Below, piece after piece: positions 59,401 to 64,000 of a stretch of DNA of 64,000 nucleotides. The position numbers were made by a program, and so were the translations under genes. Within the stretch, counting starts at the first letter, position 1; every line of letters starts with the position of its first letter. The DNA comes from Galaxea fascicularis (lineage: Eukaryota > Cnidaria > Anthozoa > Scleractinia > Euphylliidae), in assembly GCA_948470475.1 (NCBI GenBank), contig OX419336.1:32061915-32125914 (forward strand), read 5' to 3'. The notes below the pieces were generated by a model. That model was not told the origin of the DNA. It made no database searches and saw only the letters and a list, made by a program, of their open reading frames with translations.

Positions 59401-62400
59401 TTGTTTGTTTGCTTAGTAAAGCTAATAGTTAGCGAAAACGAGCGCTTCTAAAAATGAACATGCAAGAGTGCATTTTATCATTTTTAAGTCCCGAATTGTT
59501 GGTGTGAGGCGGATCCATCGCTCGATCTTTCGCTCCTTCGATTCCAATAAAAAGTTGGTACATCTGCAGATCGCATACGGCCAACCAACTGTGCAACCAA
59601 AATGACGATCATGAAAACGGCCAAATGAAAGAGCAAACTGAATTTCATCAAGATTCTACCGAAGACTCACGAAATATATCCAGAAGAGTAGCAACTTGAT
59701 TTTGATAATTTTGTATTGGATAAACGCAACAGATAGCAGAGGACTATTTGCTTCGATCGAAGCAACAAAGACCTGACCCTGCGTTAAATGTATATAACGC
59801 AAGTGTCACGCTTTTCTTTTGGATTCCAAACAAATGAATCGAGAGAAGTTTGTAGTTCAGTAGCTCGTAGCCACTTTGACCTCCAGTGCTACCTATGCAT
59901 GATTTCAACGGTTGAACTCTTTGAGACCTTAACGTCACCAAATACTCTTTTAGTGACCTGCACCCGTAAGATGACACGCTTACCCCAATCTCAAGCGAGT
60001 TTGGCCTGTCTTGATCTTTGCTTGATGGTGGAGTGTAGCCTGGGATGAGCTCTTGTCTAAAAGGTTCCATTTTTTGCAGCAGTTTGCGTCCAAGGGTTGA
60101 TTCTTTCAGCTTGTTTTTAAGTTTTCCGATTTTAGATAGTGATGCTGATTCCTCTAAGATGGAAGGCCTACGACGAGATTGGGAAGTATCCTTCAACTTT
60201 CTGTTCTGTTCATGAGCAAAAGACAACAAAGAGTATGGAATTCAATACTCACGAAATCCATAAACGAAATCCATTTAAACAACTACTTGATTTTTATAAG
60301 GACTACTACCTATCAAAGCTTAATTCTTGTGACCTCCTGAGTAAACCAAATCCACAAGCAAAAACTGGAAATCATCTTTTCCTTCCTTCTTTTATCCCAA
60401 CACTCTTGAGTCGGTGATGTGCGGGAAATTTTTTATCCCTGTTCGCTGTATGATGTTGTACAAGACGTTGAAGTAATTATTTCTCTTGCATGACAAATTG
60501 CATGTCAGCCGGTCAAGACAGGCACAAAAAGTGCAATGAATTAACCCTGAATTCGAAGCAATTCCATTAAATAGGCCCAAGGCACGGAAAACAAAGCGGT
60601 CGTGCGTGTAAATTAACCTAGAATATAGGACTGGCTTATTAGTTTTACTTCTCGTTGGTTGCGAAAGTGGCGCGAGTTTTACTGACCAACAAATCACAGA
60701 GTCAAGTAAATCAAAACCGAAGCAAACGAGAAACACTTTCCACTTTCACTTAAAAACCGCTCAGCGTACGGCATTGTGGCTCTTCCGTACCATTCTTTTT
60801 GGATGCCTGAGCTTGGCTTTGAATGGTTTTCTTCTCAGTGTGGTCCTCAGGTTGTCAAAAGAGGATTTCTGTCTGTCGTCCTCTTGCCCTATCTCCACCA
60901 CATCTGCCTGTTTTTTCTTTCTTTCTTGTCTCAGGCGCACAGCTAGTTCCATTAAGACCGCATTATCGTTACAGGGGAGGTTCAGATGAACAACTCCCAT
61001 ATTCATCATTAGCTGGCTTAGTCCCTCCATGGTGTCTACTCCTAATATTGAGAAAAGAACCAATACAATTTAGAAAAGTGATTTTGTATTAGGACAGTTA
61101 GAGATTCATCAAAACCATACCATGGCAATAACATTTACCCAGTAAACAGGCACAGCTCACAAAAGCACGATAGATGTTATTTTAGATGCAACGGGACCGC
61201 TTGTCCGATCCATAAGGGAGCATAGATGTTTTCGGAAACAATGGAGGAGTTTCTGGGTATGGGGTTGGTTAGCCTCTTGTCCCGAGTCTCCCGCCACCAA
61301 ACCCCTTAGACATACTTTAGGACAGGTTATAATTAAGTCTAGAATCTACATGTTTTCTAATCTTTACGAACAATGCCACTACGATTTTTTAAGTCGTCTT
61401 CCAAGTTTCACGTTTGAAGACAAAGTTAATGGCTTATCAGTCTGCCGACTGGGAGCGAAAATTACCCCAAACGACTTCTGAATTGCGAATTGACTGCGCC
61501 AAGGCGTTACATTAATGGAATCACACAATCATTAATTGGAATCACACAATCATGCAGATACAAAAGCCTCTTGTTATTGTTCTGTTAGACAAGATAATAC
61601 TGGGAATTGTCTGAAGTTAATTTTTAACCTCGTTAATTTTGCTTTAATTTTCGAAGCAAAAACGTCGTGCAGACACATTCTGTAACGAAGTATTTCTCCG
61701 TCTATAAGACAATATTATAGAATAATCTGGCTTACATAGCTGAGGAAACATGCATGCAAGGTTAAATTAATTATTTTCTCTGCTTAAAGCCTTCGTTTTG
61801 GGGATTAAGTTAGAAACATCGTGTTAGAATAAGTTTCATGTTGATAAGTGGTTCAAGTCAGTGAGAATCAAGAATGCGCAGGGCTTATTTAACACGAAAA
61901 CAACCGTCTGTTTTCTATTTCCGGATAATCGGCGAGAACACGTAGCCTGCGTGGTAGGCACTAGAAAGGGGAAGGGAAGGGGGAAAGAGGGTGCTCTTCC
62001 TTTCCCCTTTCTATAGCTAGCGCCTGCCACGCAGGTTATCAAGAAAGCATCAAGACTTGACCCTTCGATCCACATGTCGGATATTTCGCGCACCGGCTCG
62101 ACCATATAGAAAGGGACTGTTAGCAATTCACTCGGCGTCCACTTTCTTAATTGGACGAAGAGTTTTCCTTTTCGTTTTTCTTAAAACTAAGTGTCGCGCG
62201 GCAGATCTTATAACTGATACCTGTTAGGGCCTTCAGAACGTGTTTAGCCTCCTCTCTGGTTTCTCTGTCATTATCCACGAGTCTGCGCACAACAGAAAGG
62301 TAGGCATCCTTGCGATGTGCTGCCATCTCGCCTAGTGCCCAGACCGCTGCTCGACGAATCGCAGCATCCTCGTTGTAACTCATTTTAATCAGCTGATCCT

Positions 62401-63324
62401 GGATTTCGACCGTTTTGCCTTCTGGGATACCAAACTCGCTGCCATGAGAGAGTGATAGTCGTAGAAGTCAACGAGGCAGACAGGTGTACAAAGGGAAATA
62501 ATAAGAAATATCGGTCACGTGAAAGAGAAAGACATGGAAATATCAACAAAGTCAAGCGGTTATAGAATTTGTATTTGTATTTAAAAAAATATTCACTACT
62601 GCTCCGTCAAGAGGTGTTCATAACTGCGATGATCACTTACACCTTCATTCATTAGGGAAAGAAAATAAATTTCCCTTTGCACCACTTTTTTTCTTGTCAG
62701 ATACGTTATTTACTTTAGAGCCCCCATCATATTTGGAAGCCTAATGCCTTGGGCAAGTGCAGGGGTTCCGTTAGAGGCAAGACGCCGGACTTAAGTAACG
62801 TCCGACAGTTGACACGAAATAATTTATTTTAAGTCTGACATCCCCTTGTTTAACCTATGAATCCGAATCCCATACTTCACAATGTTACCGAAAACCCTGC
62901 ATATCACTAGTTCAAAATTATCCTGAACAAAAAGTGAAGAAGACAAATGAAGTCAAAATAATACGGTGCGTCGGCCGGGAATCGCAGCTAGGTCAACTGC
63001 CTGGAAGGCAGCTATAAGCTGACCACTATACAACCAACGCATTACGTCGACAGGCTCACGTAAAACCCAATTGGCAAGGTGTTATACATGCCACAATAAA
63101 CCTGTTGCTCCGCAGATATGTTCAAATTACCTTTCAACGTTCATGAATTCTTTACATATATCCTGAATCCCGTTTGAGCTGTTCATTTTTCGTAGAGCCA
63201 TTAGCATGTTGTCTGTAACCTCACCAACCCGAGGAGCCACACGTCTCCTTTGCGCTAACTTAGGGTACCACTTCTTTCGCAAGATTCGAGTCAACAGTGA
63301 TGGCTCGGATGGTGTAATCTCAAG
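53484..63324 (-). CDS. HEAT-repeat protein of unknown function, 11 exons visible, 5'-partial
   Basis: Exons, 5' to 3': 63324-63131, 62438-62221, 61041-60770, 60205-59984, 58517-58460, 58158-58114, 57164-57138, 57026-56943, 56788-56106, 55192-54991, 54127-53484. All have GT..AG borders and phases agree, giving 882 residues plus stop. Residues about 80-137 look like HEAT repeats (AAIRRAAVWALGEMAAHRKD, then ETREEAKHVLKALTG). A basic linker follows (residues 138-300), then four small exons, a 227-residue globular-looking exon (residues 374-601) and a polar C-terminus with EFTWRAGTPLWRLNEE. HEATR4 is one candidate relative, but I could not confirm it. The assembly of these exons into one gene rests on consistent phase over ten junctions. 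The start lies upstream or outside the window. Confidence 0.6.
55676..55775 (+). repeat. tRNA-like SINE head
   Basis: TAGCTTAGTCGGCAGAGC and GGGTTCGATTCCCACC fit polymerase III A and B boxes at tRNA spacing, but the acceptor ends do not pair, so it is not a working tRNA. It is flanked by a direct repeat (TTCTCTTAGCACTTTAATT, TCTGTTCCACCACTTGTA) at about 55523-55605 and 55846-55903. Confidence 0.6.
57449..57863 (-). pseudogene. Decayed Crypton/KIAA1958-like (DUF3504-type) coding fragment
   Basis: Read on the minus strand from the ATG at 57863, one frame keeps blocks typical of this family: RRKFEDIPRNELDGI, FAEIRKKDGDEYEPESLAVM, QCSLHRHL and, beyond a stop, ILRDREFAQSRQ and ESKARELRAQ. There are three in-frame stops and no catalytic recombinase domain. 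It lies in an intron (57165-58113) of the HEAT-repeat gene on the same strand. The 110-residue plus-strand ORF here is its antisense shadow. The family call is from memory of the motif order. Confidence 0.55.
58518..59983. other. Large intron of the HEAT-repeat gene
   Basis: No exon, element end or RNA gene recognised. AT-rich with scattered short repeats only. Confidence 0.4.
61943..62038. repeat. Palindromic foldback element
   Basis: TAGCCTGCGTGGTAGGC and CTAGAAAGGGGAAGGGAAGG are mirrored by CCTTTCCCCTTTCTATAGC and GCCTGCCACGCAGGTTA. It lies in the intron 61042-62220. Confidence 0.8.
62968..63040 (-). tRNA. tRNA-Gly(UCC), probably degenerate
   Basis: The reverse complement begins GCGTTGGTTGTATAGTGGTC and ends CCGACGC. 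All seven acceptor pairs form (one T-G). The anticodon arm GCTGC-CTTCCAG-GCAGT is intact with anticodon TCC. The D arm has one extra base. The T arm is damaged: where GGGTTCGATTCCC is expected it reads AGCTGCGATTCCC, so two pairs and the B box are lost. Likely a pseudogene or tRNA-derived relic, in an intron of the HEAT-repeat gene. Confidence 0.6.
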
Positions 63325-63534
63325 CTGAAAATTGAATTTGAAAACTTAGTTCCAAAAGTGTACACATATGCCCTTATATGCTTTTCGGAAGTATTGGTGG
63401 AAGTATTCCAAAGTGTTTTTTTTTTAATTTCTAGAAATCAGTTGCTCAGTATGCTAAGGAGTGTCAATAAAGCATTTTAATGAAATCAAGAGGTTCATTT
63501 AACGTCTGCGCATTTTTATGTTTAACTTAATGTT

Positions 63535-63556
63535 TACGTACGTACGTACGTACTTA
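63535..63556. repeat. ACGT microsatellite
   Basis: ACGTACGTACGTACGTAC, a self-complementary tetranucleotide run upstream of the first visible HEAT-gene exon. Confidence 0.85.
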
Positions 63557-63649
63557 GTTCGTTGAAGCTTCCGTCTCCAATTTCTGAACGCGGTAACTAT
63601 AGAGGAAGTTATGGTGTTAATGGTGTTACGCAATAATGATATAATATTT

Positions 63650-64000
63650 TTTGGAACGCCCAAAAGGGGTTATGCGCACAACTTTAGGTGCCCGCTCGTT
63701 TCATGCCTCTGCGCCTGCGCTGTGGAACAGCTTGCCTGCGCGCATCCGCACAATTGATTCCCTCTTAAGACCTATCTTTTTAAGCTAGCGTTTTAGATTC
63801 GCACTACAATCCTATTGGTATCTTGTCTTTTATTTATGTACTTTTTATTTATTCATTCATTCATTGTAATTATCTATTGGAAATAGCATCTTTATTGTCA
63901 TCATATATTGTTAATTTTAATTTTCTTGGATTGTAAAGCGCCTTTGATCATTCTATAATGTTAAAGGGCGCTATATAAGTGAATAAATTATAATTATAAT
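63650..64000 (+). mobile_element. 3' end of a non-LTR retrotransposon
   Basis: Plus frame encodes RSFHASAPALWNSLPARIRT, the usual C-terminal block after the reverse transcriptase in many animal non-LTR elements, followed by a stop and a 3' tail TTGTAAAGCGCCTTTGATC...AAAGGGCGCTATATAAG. 5'-truncated; it runs to the window edge. Confidence 0.7.

Overview
The window is eukaryotic nuclear DNA. It is AT-rich, with many short exons joined by GT..AG introns, and it is crowded with small inverted-repeat DNA elements, tRNA-derived SINEs and non-LTR retrotransposon pieces. The animal orthologues (SNRPE, NME5, a BTB-Kelch protein, an IRAG/LRMP-like protein) and the style of the repeats point to a metazoan, most likely an anthozoan cnidarian such as a stony coral. 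The species assignment is inference.

Layout. (1) Positions 486-29192, plus strand: 29 exons of one long coiled-coil gene, 5'-partial, whose conserved C-terminal part resembles the IRAG1/IRAG2 (MRVI1/LRMP/Jaw1) family. It ends in a single membrane anchor with a short tail. Its exon phases all agree, giving 1107 visible codons. Its 6-kb intron (6591-12586) holds a SINE and a roughly 4.9-kb composite with inverted ends that encloses two tandem arrays, a ~50-bp unit and a 144-bp unit. Other introns hold several elements with clear target duplications. (2) 31534-33269, minus: an intronless BTB-BACK-Kelch gene with one frameshift. (3) 33513-36758, plus: SNRPE in five exons, head-to-head with the Kelch gene over a very short shared promoter. 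(4) 39136-39570, minus: an unassigned ORF. (5) 41649-49309, plus: NME5 in five exons, whose last intron contains a broken non-LTR retrotransposon. (6) 51666-52424 and 52817-53062, plus: two unassigned short genes. (7) 53484-63324, minus: at least 11 exons of a HEAT-repeat protein gene, 5'-partial. One of its introns carries a decayed Crypton/KIAA1958-like coding fragment and another a degenerate tRNA-Gly(UCC).

The genes do not form a pathway. SNRPE is a core spliceosomal Sm protein, NME5 is a ciliary radial-spoke nucleoside diphosphate kinase-like protein, and the Kelch protein is a likely CUL3 adaptor. The most unusual items are the composite inverted-end element with coding-length satellite, the triple SQTD repeat and nuclear-envelope-like tail of the IRAG-like protein, and the tight SNRPE/Kelch bidirectional promoter. 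All exon borders were read by eye from splice signals and phase; transcript data were not available.
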